NCBI GenBank assembly: GCA_027576995.1
Contig: JANBQC010000346.1
Span: 1 to 29,602 of the forward strand
Length of the DNA stretch: 29,602 nucleotides
Reading direction: 5' to 3'
Source of the DNA: Dimargaris cristalligena
Lineage: Eukaryota > Kickxellomycota > Dimargaritomycetes > Dimargaritales > Dimargaritaceae
Shown here: positions 21,275 through 29,602 of the stretch, in pieces
Numbering within the stretch: position 1 is the first letter of the stretch
Layout of the letters: each line of letters starts with the position of its first letter
The notes under the pieces: generated by a model
Seen by the model: the letters and a program-made list of their open reading frames with translations, nothing else
Databases searched by the model: none
What the model was told of the DNA's origin: nothing
Program-made: the position numbers and the translations under genes

Positions 21275-22385
21275 CCTATTTTTATCTTTTTTCGATTTAT
21301 GAACACAGTCTTTCACTTTATTTTATAAAAAAAAACATTCCGCTTACCATAGATTTATCAATATAATTACACCTTATAGAGTTGAATCGGTCTACTACTA
21401 TATCTATCCAATTTCAATAATGATCCGCTATGAATAGGCATTATTAGTATTTTTCCTAAAAACAACTATAATAATACAAATCACATAATGGCGGGTAGAC
21501 AAATGACCATGGCCTAATGCGGCCTATCTTCACTTTTGGCATCTCACCACTTTGTACTATTCCAACCGTTTTGGTATTTTGTTTCTTAATAAGCTAGGGT
21601 TACGACTATTTAATGGTTTTTCGGTTATTTTCAGAAAGCGGTTTAGCTAGTTATGTCTTCGTGATCATATCCCACGTCTCCTAACTGGGTGGGTCGGTAT
21701 CGTATCACCGGCGCGAGGCAACAATTTGAATTACTATTATTATTGACGAGCGAGTTACGAAATGTTTATTCTGGGTTCACTGCCTAATTATTATTATCAC
21801 ATTAGGTTGTAATAGAAATTTATTAATATTATCTTTTATATAAAAAAGAAGAGTCTACTGGGGTTTAGCATTTTCGTAGTCATAAAGTATGTATCCGTCA
21901 GATTAAAGACAGCGTCGATTCTAATGAGAACGAGGGGGATGGTAAAAACCAAGGGGGCAACTAAGCACAGTTGGCACTTATAACTGGAAAACAGCGATGG
22001 TCGCAATTTATATCCAGCCAATATTATAAGGCGGGCGATGGTCAGCCAGGGGAGGCCTAGCTAAACCCACCAAATCCAAATCCAAATCCAAAGCCATCGC
22101 TATTTATTTACTGGGGTGAGACGATCGCTGTCCTGCAGCTCGTGGTCCTCATGCACCAGAAGTAATAGCCGTGAAGCAATATATAGCATCTCTCATTTTG
22201 GCTATGGAAGTGGCGGTTGTAATAGTCCCAGGGAAGCATGGGACCGTCCGAGGATAAATCAGCGAAGTGGCTGCATAGTATTCCATAACGATAGCCACGC
22301 CGACTCCCTCCTCTGCCTTCCACTCGCGCTTATACTATCTTGACCATCGGAATTCTCTACCCAATTCTTTGATAGTTCCCCCTCC
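21275..22385. other. Intergenic region between convergent genes
   Basis: AT-rich 3' flanks of the muniscin (+) and CAP (-) genes. It holds a CCAAAT hexamer repeated three times (22070-22092). The ORFs in it begin at non-ATG codons and show no domain. No RNA gene is recognised. Confidence 0.6.
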
Positions 22386-22813
22386 TTAACGCAGTTCAGC
22401 GAAGTTCTGGGTCCAGAAATCACCGACCCGGGCGATGCCCATGGCGGTATACGAAGCGCCCAGAATATTGGCGCGATGCCCGGTTGAGTCCATCCACCCG
22501 TCCACGGCCGCCTGTTCGGTTTGGGGACCCCGGAAGACATTTTCCCCAATGTTAGCCCATTTAATTCCGGCCGCGGTGGCGCGGGTACCTAAACTACCGG
22601 CGGGGTTGTCGTGGGTCATGGTGTCGATACTTTTTTGGTACACGGATTGGGCTAGCGCCAGTTGGGTGAGACTGGTGGAGAGGACGAGGGGGGAGAGACC
22701 GGCGTCGGCCCGGTGGCCGTTGACGAGGTCGAGGACCAGTTGTTGGTTGGCGGTATTTGAGCCATTTTCCGTGGACGGAGGAGGGGAGGTTGGGGTTGAG
22801 GATGGGGTGCTAC

Positions 22814-22848
<35 letters not shown>

Positions 22849-23465
22849 CTGGAGGTGCTCGTACTGCTGGTAGGCGTGGTGGTACTGCTAGTAGTCGTGG
22901 GGGTAGGTGTGGTAGTAGGCGTGGCGATGGGTGTAGTTGAAGCCAGCGGAGTCGTCGAAACCGAGTCGGAAGCAGCCGCTGCCGTGGTGGTAGGGGTAGT
23001 GCTAGTCGTAGCCGGGCCCACTAAGCAACCGATAGCCTGGGCCCAGTACCGACCCAAGTGGGCCACGCCCACCTGACAGGCGCGGGGATCCAACAGGCGC
23101 ACCCGGGTATCCGGGTTCGCCAACCACGCCTTGACCACTCCGGCCTCATTAGTGTCACCCAGGGCCAGATTTTCTTCCGCATAGGTCAGTGCATGGCCCT
23201 GATTTTCCAGCCGAGCGGTCAGATTACCGGCGGGGTTGTCGTGGGTGAGTTGTCGGATTTGGTTGAGGTACTGGACTTGGTGGTAGGCGTCGGCGGTGAA
23301 AATGTCACTGTAGGTGAGGTTGGTCACCCCTGCGGAGGAACGCGCGACGTTGATGTAGTCCATGATGGCGGTGACATCCAAAGTGGACGTGTTGCTGATT
23401 AAGGGAGCGGCCAGCAGTCCCGAGATCATACCCATGAGGGAAACGGTAGCACTGAGAAACTTCAT
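22386..23465 (-). CDS. Secreted protein with two CAP (SCP/PR-1) domains
   Basis: This intronless gene encodes 359 residues from an ATG at 23465. Residues 1-20 form a signal peptide (MKFLSATVSLMGMISGLLAA). CAP1 spans about 28-148 and contains THDNPAG (H75) and AEENL, plus Cys130 and Cys147 as a likely disulfide pair. Where CAP2 has GHRANIL, CAP1 reads DTRVRLL, so the usual His is missing. Residues 150-235 are a Thr/Ser/Pro linker, probably O-glycosylated, with a poly-Thr run made by a trinucleotide repeat. CAP2 spans about 237-357 and keeps the family signature: NGHRADAG, THDNPAG (H285), ANIGENV and GHRANIL. CAP2 resembles the short YkwD/Pry-like single-domain form. CAP proteins of fungi (Pry family) bind sterols and fatty acids and act in the secretory pathway or outside the cell; the ligand here is unknown. 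Confidence 0.9.
22814..22847. repeat. (TAG)n trinucleotide repeat inside the CAP gene
   Basis: About eleven TAG units on the + strand read as ACT codons on the minus strand, giving the poly-Thr core of the CAP linker. Length changes here would be in frame and would lengthen or shorten the linker without a frameshift. Confidence 0.95.
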
Positions 23466-23535
23466 GGTGTGCAGAATGGTAGTATTAATTAGGGTAAGGG
23501 AGAAGTAGTTAGATATTACTCTATAATTATACGGG
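23466..23535 (-). promoter_or_regulatory. Probable core promoter/leader of the CAP gene
   Basis: A TATAATTATAG element lies on the minus strand at about 23518-23529, roughly 55-65 nt before the start codon. A pyrimidine-rich sense strand (CTACTTCTCCCTTACCC) follows it. Placement is plausible for a TATA box with a short leader, but this is inferred from position and sequence only. Confidence 0.35.
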
Positions 23536-26500
23536 AACGATGCGGCGATGGTAGAATATCCGAGTTAGCCAGTAACTTGGGGATATGGCAGGGTAAATTA
23601 AGACGTTGAATCAACGGGCGCCGATGGAAAGAGACAAATAACGAACGATATAAAAATTGGCCTGGAGGGCTAGGCCACTTGGTCTTTAAATAGATGCGCT
23701 CGTAGTAGACCATTGCAGCTGGTTTTCCATAGCCAATACACGGGGGAGTTGGGACGGGCTACGTGGCCGTTGTAATAAAAACGGCCCCCTCCCTCCCTTT
23801 ACCAGCAGATCAATAACTGGTGGAGGCCATGTCCCCCCACCTATTATTTATTTACAAGCGGCCTAGTTTCTAAATGCCCCTTCGATATTGGCCTGGCATC
23901 GTCGATGATCCTGTCTTTTTTGCCATCTGACTGGGAGATTGTCCATATGATAGAGAGAGTGAGAAAGAGGGGGGGGCGGATGGGCATGATAAAAAAATAA
24001 TCCCGGTCCATTAAACGAGTAAAGAAGGATGGGAATATGTCCAAGGTATAGTTAATATATGGCGCGGCCAACGAGGCACGGAACCGGATGTCCCGCGTTT
24101 CGTAGCCAGTGTTGTCGAAGTGACCGGGATGGCGGCAGGTCGGGGGGCCCAATCGCTAGTTTGGGTGATCTTTAGAGCCTATCCAACGAGGAGGATCAGT
24201 CCGCTATAATCTTCTCGTCAAGTAGGCCTCGTAATGGCCATAATAATTCCGGATAATCAATTAGCGACGTGCGGACTAGCCCCCCTACTACTATTATTAC
24301 TACTACTATACCTCCAAAGGTGCCCTTTTTTCTTCTGCCATGGGCTCTAGCCGGGGTGGGATTTGTAATGACTGAAAAGTGGTCGAAGCCCGTTCGTTGC
24401 ATTTCCAGATTAACCAGAGTTGGGCACCGCACCACCAATGCCCGCGAAGGATGGTTTACTTCTGGGTTTATCAGTCAAGAACGTTCGACCAGTATAGAGT
24501 TCTCATACCACCCCCCCCCTTGCACTTGGGCTTTATTGGCTCACTAACTCGAAAAAATAACTAAGTTACGGAAAGCACCCTAAATGGTTGGTGTACTTGA
24601 AGGAAGGCCAATGGGAATAGCCCGGCACTGGCAATTCCACTACCATATTGGGTTAGCTGAAAGTGGTGGCAATATGGGTGAGTGTGAATTTTCGTCGAAT
24701 TCCAATTGGTAGGGATTGAAAGTGGAACCAGGGTGGGGTAAACATGGCACTTGGTCGGCTCAAATTCGACTTGGAATTTTTGCCTGTCGACGCGTTGGGC
24801 ACCTGGTGTGCTATCAGTGGCTATCTGGGAGCCAATGGCCGCGGTCTTGCCCAGGTTGGGACTGTACCTCGTCACTGTTGGGGTGGGGAAGTTACTGAGG
24901 TCTGCGGTTACTGCTCGCACAACAAACATATATCATGAGAATCTGGGCTGTAGCTTGCCCCTGTCTTACTATTTCGCCCGTGCCGGACTGGTCTACCAAG
25001 TGGGTGCGTAGACTTGGTTTAGCCGTACGGGGCTGGAGCTATGCAGGTGGGGGAATACCGCTGGGTAGTAATGTTGATTCACCATCGTGGACGGTGTGGT
25101 TGACCGGTCCTGTCCTGGGCCGTTTTCGTTAAGTGGTTGGGCTGACCCGACGACCACTCCCCTCCTAGCCTATCCCAGGTTTCTGCCTATTTTTCCCCGC
25201 CATATTCCTAGTCTCAATCTTTTAAATTACTCAATCTATGGGGATGCTTTAGGCGATGTAGGTTACCCAAGGGTTCGATTTGTGCGTCATGGAGCTTGTC
25301 ATGATCTTCAATAAGAGTGATACCGTAGAGAGCTATACATGGCCATTTCCGGTGAATCACTCATCTGTTGATGTCTTGGTGCTGTGTGTGTAGTATTTAC
25401 GTCTAGCGGGGGTTTGTATATGATCGTCACAGTAAAATAGCTAGGAGGGGTCCGCTCTAGAGAAGGGCTGCTACAACCGGCGTTTAGATGTGAGTTAAAT
25501 TAGAAACACCTATTTTTATCTGTTTTATAAATATCTAGTGTCCTTACTGTCCAGGAACTGGCAATTTCAGGATGGTTACGGCTGGCCCCGCTCCCGAGTA
25601 CTACAAGACCCATGTACATTTGGGAGAAGCTCTAACCCCCCTAATGGAGGTCGAGGTCAGGCCAGAACAGGTCCAAGTCCCATTTATAGACCCTGGCTCG
25701 TTACTATTCTGCCCCCTATTCACCATCATCTGCTCGCTCATGCGTTCGTTTAACCTCTCGATGATCATTGTCATTGGGTTGTGAACCCTGTTGCGGATAG
25801 TCACTATCAAGTACAAAATGGGCGGAGGCCTGCACAGCCTTGCGCTCCTTTGGCGTACCTGGATATCCCGTTGACGGGTCCAACTGATGCGCGAAATTAG
25901 CAACCCCGACTGGTCACGAACGACTCCACCAAAGCCGTGTTCCATTGAAAACCCCGCATCCCTAAGCTCTATGTAGCAGGTAACCCTATTGCTTTATAAC
26001 AGGAATGGAGAACGGTGGCCCAATATATCAGCCCCCCCAGCTTTGGCTTTTGACCGAGTTTATATATGGTGACGTTGGGTTCAATACAAGATAGCCAGAG
26101 CCAGTTGACTACCATTTCTTTACAGTTGGAATATATCCAGTGTAGCACCAACTTTCCTCAGTCCTCATATTTAGCTGTTTCTCTAAAGGGCCACATCGAA
26201 TGACTTGGAACGCGGTGGTTGGCCCAATTTGCGGAGCCCTGTTCTTTAATTGTCTTTGTGTGCAACTTCACAGGGGTTTTATTTAGGGAGGGAGAGGGTT
26301 CTACCGTGCCTAGAGTAGCAGTGACTTAGCTGGCAGCTCCCCTTTTTCACTTTCCCAATGGACTAACTATCTCTGGCGGCTTCGAATAGTCGACCCTTCC
26401 ACTTGCTCCTTTTCAGCTCCCACACTCCAACTTACCTCCACTTTCATTATACTATTAGAGACATTGCCCATTTCTATTTCAGCTGCAGTACTATCCAGCC

Positions 26501-26576
26501 CAACTCAACCCTCTACTGGCCCACCGGGTTTCCTGCTGCATTTACTCGTCCCATACCATACCAGTTCATTTCGACC
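23536..26576. other. Long intergenic region with weak coding-like fragments
   Basis: I find no confident gene in these 3 kb. Two minus-strand frames have locally coding-like composition: one from about 24152 to 23844 and one from 24438 to 24196 (ending in SLIDYPELLWPLRGLLDEK). Neither begins with an ATG and I recognise no domain. A + frame at 25572-25784 (starting MVTAGPAPEYYKTHVHLGEA) is similar in quality. They may be decayed gene or element remnants, or chance. An ACT/ATT trinucleotide run lies near 24285-24310. The last about 170 nt are the C/T-rich leader of the following + gene. Confidence 0.45.
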
Positions 26577-27785
26577 ATGGCCAGCCTACTCACGCGGCTT
26601 GCCATCATCTGCCTCTTTCCTGTGGCCCTGAAAGTATTCTTCTACTTCGTCAACCGCCGGGGCAACCCGACCACCTCCACCTGGCGCATTAAACGCCGGG
26701 AGGCCTTCCAGACCCGCGACCTCGGTGTTTATGTCCTCATTGGCGCCACGGCATTATGGTGCCTCTATAGCTCCTTTATCCAACCCCCGGCCAATGTGTT
26801 TTACACCCTGGACGTGTCCATTCAGGCTCCGCAATACCAACTCCGCAGCCGCTGGAACCAATACGCCGCCACCCAGCGCACCCAACAGGGGGACGCCTTC
26901 TGGCCCACCGACCGGGGATTCCCCTCGGCCACCGACAAGGTGGCTCAGGATTTCGATAAGTACTCCTACGCCCGTCTCACCCCGTACGGCCGTACCGATA
27001 CGTTGGTCGACCGTCTCCAGTCGAGCGAGAATCGGCGGAGTTACGCCAATTTTGGGGAGCAGGCGTTCCTCGACTGCGGGTGGTGCCAGTCCCCCGCCGA
27101 CTTTGCCTTTTATATCATTCCCTCCATCTTCCTCCAGTACCTTTGGTTGGCTACCGTGATTGTCATTTACGCCGCCTGTGACTCTACGTATTCCCCGCGG
27201 CGGTCGAACTGGCGGTCCTATCTCCTGTCCTTTATCACGGTGGTGTTCTTGGTCGACCTGTACCTGTTCCTCAGCGACCCCGCCAAGCGCATGGACATTT
27301 GGTCCATTTTCGCCGACCTGTCCGCCTCACCCTCCGCCAGCGCTACCGAGGCCCAACGGAACCAGGAGAAGTACTGGTTCTGGTACAACACCAGCCAAAC
27401 CCTGCGCGCTTGCTTATTCCTCCTCCTGAGTGCCGCCCTAGTCCTCCTCGATTTCATCCAAGGCGGCGAATTAACCGACCACGAATCTTTACAGGCCACC
27501 ATGGCCCAGGGTGAATTGGCGCTCCAGCGACTGCAGGCTCTGCAACTGCAGCGGTCGGCCGTGGCCCGGAATAGCGACCTGCGGAGTCAGGTGGCCGCGT
27601 TCCAAGCTGGCGAGGAAACCCAATGGAAGAACATCCTTAAGGACTCGGCCTTCAAAGAGGCCTACGAAAAGGCCGCCCGTAAACCGAATCACAATGCCAT
27701 AGTTGCTGAGGCCCAGGGATTTGTCAACGCCGCGCTAGATGTTGCCTTTGCCGCGAACGACCAGTCCGATAAAAAGTCCCAATAG
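26577..27785 (+). CDS. Five-pass membrane protein, function unknown
   Basis: A single exon encodes 402 residues. ATG 26577 (ACCATGG) is the first ATG of the frame; everything upstream is C/T-rich leader without an ATG in this frame. Predicted membrane segments lie at about 5-25, 49-68, 176-200, 214-233 and 274-294. A soluble loop of about 105 residues sits between the second and third segments and contains a CGWC motif (C167, C170) shortly before the third. The C-terminal about 100 residues are charged and helical, possibly coiled-coil (QGELALQRLQALQLQRSA). The pattern of a short N-terminal pair of helices, a loop ending in a Cys pair, then three helices resembles uncharacterised fungal endomembrane proteins I have seen, but I cannot name the family. 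Location in the ER or another endomembrane is a guess. No enzyme motif is visible. Confidence 0.82.
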   Translation: MASLLTRLAIICLFPVALKVFFYFVNRRGNPTTSTWRIKRREAFQTRDLGVYVLIGATALWCLYSSFIQPPANVFYTLDVSIQAPQYQLRSRWNQYAATQRTQQGDAFWPTDRGFPSATDKVAQDFDKYSYARLTPYGRTDTLVDRLQSSENRRSYANFGEQAFLDCGWCQSPADFAFYIIPSIFLQYLWLATVIVIYAACDSTYSPRRSNWRSYLLSFITVVFLVDLYLFLSDPAKRMDIWSIFADLSASPSASATEAQRNQEKYWFWYNTSQTLRACLFLLLSAALVLLDFIQGGELTDHESLQATMAQGELALQRLQALQLQRSAVARNSDLRSQVAAFQAGEETQWKNILKDSAFKEAYEKAARKPNHNAIVAEAQGFVNAALDVAFAANDQSDKKSQ

Positions 27786-28810
27786 AGAGTATTATACCCC
27801 CCTCCCCTCCCTTACCTGGTCCAGCGCAGGCCTTCGTCTGGAGCCCCTTTAGGTCACATGGTCTATAGGTGGGGGGAGACAGGGCAGGGCTGGGCTACCT
27901 CACCCTATCTCTACGAAATTGATCTGAGGCTTCCTTCTTTTCCCCCTTTTTGGTTTAAATAACCTTCCTCATGATTCAATATACAAAAGTTGAACTTATA
28001 TTATTTACGGCTTCACTGCTGTTGGTCATTCCTATTTGTCTATAAACATCTATTGGTTAGTGTTGAAGCGTCCATTGGTGGGTAGCTGTCATTGCTAAAC
28101 ATAGTCTAAGCGGACTTCGTTACCTTTTTTTTTTTTTTGGATAGTGGGTAGCCCCAAGTTGGTCCATTAACTCGAGTGGTTTAAGCCGGCCTTGAGCGAC
28201 CAATTTTCGGTTAATGAACAACAGATCTGACTTGGGGGTTTCCTATATCCTCTCATCGGTACCATTCAATATACCTCTATAGTATTTAAAAGAATATGGA
28301 GATAGGGGAAGTATCCAGTAGACCAATTTTAGGCCAAAATCACCCGTCTCGCCAAATAGTTATTCTATTGTATAGTCTAATTGAGCCTCTCCCACATGCT
28401 CTAGATTTCATCTGGTGTCAGCCAGAAACTCGGTAGAAATGCGACTAAATGATTACATTTCTACAAAAGAGACGCTTAGCCTAAAATAAACCACATATAC
28501 ATAATTGAACTTATTATAGAGGCAGACATCGGCTATTCATTCAAACCATGGGCATGTCATCAATTGATGGCAGCGGTGCATGCACAATTTATTGGACTAA
28601 TAGTCAATGTAAATAAACAAGTTGGTGCTGGTGCCGGAGGGTCAGAAATAGCCCAAAATCCGGGTTTTGAGAAGCGACAAGTAAATGTAATGGGGGAGAA
28701 TGGTAATATATACATATATACATTTATAACAATCGCTATTTAAAATTACATCGGGGATTTGGAGTTCTGGGCCTTAAGCGCAGTATCTGCGGCGGCTCCT
28801 CCATGAGGTA
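27786..28810. other. Intergenic region between convergent genes
   Basis: AT-rich 3' flanks of the five-pass membrane protein (+) and the small secreted peptide (-). A T14 run lies at 28125-28138. There are no open frames of note and no RNA gene that I can recognise. Confidence 0.6.
28125..28138. repeat. T14 homopolymer run
   Basis: Fourteen consecutive T on the + strand, 340 nt after the stop codon at 27785. It reads as A14 on the minus strand; I see no retrotransposed copy next to it. Confidence 0.9.
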
Positions 28811-29023
28811 TCATTGACTACGTCCAAGCATACGTTTCCCCGTATCAACGACCTTCTTATAGATTCCAGTCGCTAATTTAGCCGGATAGCTCACCAGCTT
28901 ATTTACGAAATTCTGGGGGCTACCATGAAGAGTAACGCGAAGTGGGGCCAATGAAGGGGCTGCCTGGACCTGGTTGCTGGCGATAGTAATAAGGAGAAAA
29001 GCAATGATCGTGGACTTATTCAT
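28811..29023 (-). CDS. Small secreted basic peptide, unrecognised
   Basis: ATG 29023 opens a 70-residue frame ending at TGA 28811-28813. The frame continues upstream to a TTG at 29056, but there is no ATG there and the signal peptide begins precisely at the ATG. Residues 1-21 look like a classical signal peptide (MNKSTIIAFLLITIASNQVQA), with cleavage likely near Ala21/Ala22. The mature part is about 49 residues, without Cys, with many Lys and Arg and only one Asp; residues about 37-67 could fold as a basic amphipathic helix. Function is unknown: candidates are a host- or microbe-facing secreted peptide, a cell-wall protein or a signalling peptide. I recognise no family. The small size leaves a chance ORF possible, but signal peptide and promoter-like DNA argue for a gene. 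Confidence 0.6.
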   Translation of the reverse strand: MNKSTIIAFLLITIASNQVQAAPSLAPLRVTLHGSPQNFVNKLVSYPAKLATGIYKKVVDTGKRMLGRSQ

Positions 29024-29047
29024 TGTAGTAGTGGTGAGATGAGAAGG

Positions 29048-29055
29048 TGACGTCA
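29048..29055. promoter_or_regulatory. ATF/CREB-type palindrome TGACGTCA
   Basis: A perfect TGACGTCA lies 25 nt upstream of the small secreted peptide start codon. In fungi this palindrome is bound by bZIP factors of the Atf1/Sko1 type, which are stress-responsive. One exact copy per roughly 65 kb is expected by chance, so position is the main support; it might fall within the 5' UTR. Confidence 0.4.
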
Positions 29056-29117
29056 AAAAATGTGGAGCGATAATGAAGATAAGCTGGAATGGACGATGTG
29101 TGATTAAAGGAAAGGGG

Positions 29118-29154
29118 GTGTATATATACGCGCGCGCGCGTGTGTGTGTGTATG
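29118..29154. repeat. 37-nt alternating purine-pyrimidine tract (TA, CG, TG)
   Basis: The tract runs GTG, then TA units (29121-29128), CG units (29129-29140) and TG units (29141-29150), ending TATG, without a break in purine-pyrimidine alternation. CG and TG alternation is the classical Z-DNA-forming sequence. On the minus strand it also supplies a TATATATA element about 98-105 nt before the small secreted peptide start. Confidence 0.9.
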
Positions 29155-29602
29155 GAGAGGGGGAGGGTGCTGCCTAGAAGAGCCAATGTATAATATACGA
29201 CAATTGGTGAATGGCCACCTCGGCTAGTTGGAATGAATGGGGTTAGATTTAGAAATGATAAACTGAAAATAGGTGTGGGGGGGGGGCAATACCTTTGAGT
29301 CTAATGGGGTAATAGATGCAGTGACAACGGTGTTTCTGTGAAGGAGATATAGATGTCCTTAAATACTTTTGTGGTTTGGGAATGTCGCCCGAGTTGACCA
29401 CTCTTGGTCCGTCAAGAGTCTCGGGGGTAGGCTTCTAACAGTAGGCGGGGCGTTGGACATGGCCAAGTGGGCTACTAGTGTTAGGGGCAGTGACAAGACT
29501 AACCGAATAAAGCAAGCATAGGACATAGGCGAGGTCCGTGCACTAGATGCACACTTACTGGTCAGTACTAGGGGGTGAGCATATATAGAGTTTATTGAGG
29601 TA
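29155..29602. other. Right flank, no gene recognised
   Basis: A G10 run lies at 29277-29286. Open frames are short. The rest of the promoter of the small secreted peptide probably extends into this part. Confidence 0.5.

Noticed and set aside
22435..23402. + frames of 213 and 114 residues
   Set aside because: They are antisense to the CAP gene; the Val-rich run is the complement of the poly-Thr linker.
3471..24844. 14-nt sequence GCCAATGGCCGCGG present near 3471 and near 24831
   Set aside because: A match of that length between two places is expected about once by chance in 30 kb.
24561..24929. 122-residue minus ORF
   Set aside because: No ATG at the start, no domain, and overlapping + frames are just as open.
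25601..25945. 114-residue minus frame starting MEHGFGGVVRDQSG, faintly RNase H-like
   Set aside because: Only a few residues resemble that motif, no catalytic Asp/Glu pattern follows, and no other retroelement feature is near.
26403..26576. 58-residue N-terminal extension of the five-pass protein
   Set aside because: It starts at TTG, has no ATG and is simply the C/T-rich leader in frame.
29024..29056. 11-residue N-terminal extension of the small secreted peptide
   Set aside because: It starts at TTG and would bury the signal peptide; the ATG at 29023 fits better.

Overview
The window looks like nuclear DNA of a fungus. Genes are split by GT-AG introns of about 160-355 nt, starts sit in good Kozak contexts (ACCATGG, GCCATGG), coding exons are GC-rich with C/G third positions, and the intergenic DNA is poorer in GC and full of microsatellites. 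Genes are sparse (seven confident genes in 29.6 kb) and the introns are long for an ascomycete, so an early-diverging lineage (Kickxellomycotina/Zoopagomycota-like) seems more likely. The species is not identifiable from the sequence alone.

Layout. 1-3690: no supportable gene, only scattered repeats and a hairpin. 3690-4714: a coding-like but broken stretch ending in a CA/CT microsatellite. 4750-6183: a long pyrimidine-rich leader with upstream ORFs. 6184-9153 (+): a Ras-associating/double-PH scaffold. 9154-12086: mostly noncoding, with one doubtful terminal exon on the minus strand. 12087-14347 (-): a three-exon protein with a SAP-like N-terminus and four membrane segments. 14788-14934: short tandem repeats. 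15669-16251 (-): a two-exon SOSS-B/hSSB-type OB-fold protein. 16986-21240 (+): a six-exon muniscin (Syp1/FCHo-type F-BAR plus mu-homology domain) read divergently from the SOSS-B gene. 22386-23465 (-): a secreted protein with two CAP domains joined by a Thr/Ser-rich linker. 23466-26576: no firm gene. 26577-27785 (+): a five-pass membrane protein of unknown function. 28811-29023 (-): a 70-residue putative secreted basic peptide behind a long alternating purine-pyrimidine tract and an ATF/CREB-type palindrome.

The genes do not form an operon or an obvious gene cluster. Themes are membrane and cortex organisation (RA-PH-PH protein, muniscin, two polytopic membrane proteins), DNA maintenance (SOSS-B) and secretion (CAP protein, small peptide). 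Neighbours are arranged convergently (RA-PH-PH/SAP-like; muniscin/CAP; five-pass/small peptide) or divergently (SOSS-B/muniscin). Each confident gene has a pyrimidine-rich sense strand just upstream of its start codon, which is the most consistent promoter/leader signature here. I did not find a clearly new multi-gene system. The most unusual items are the small peptide gene with its regulatory DNA, the CAP protein with one apparently degenerate domain, and the SAP-like membrane protein.
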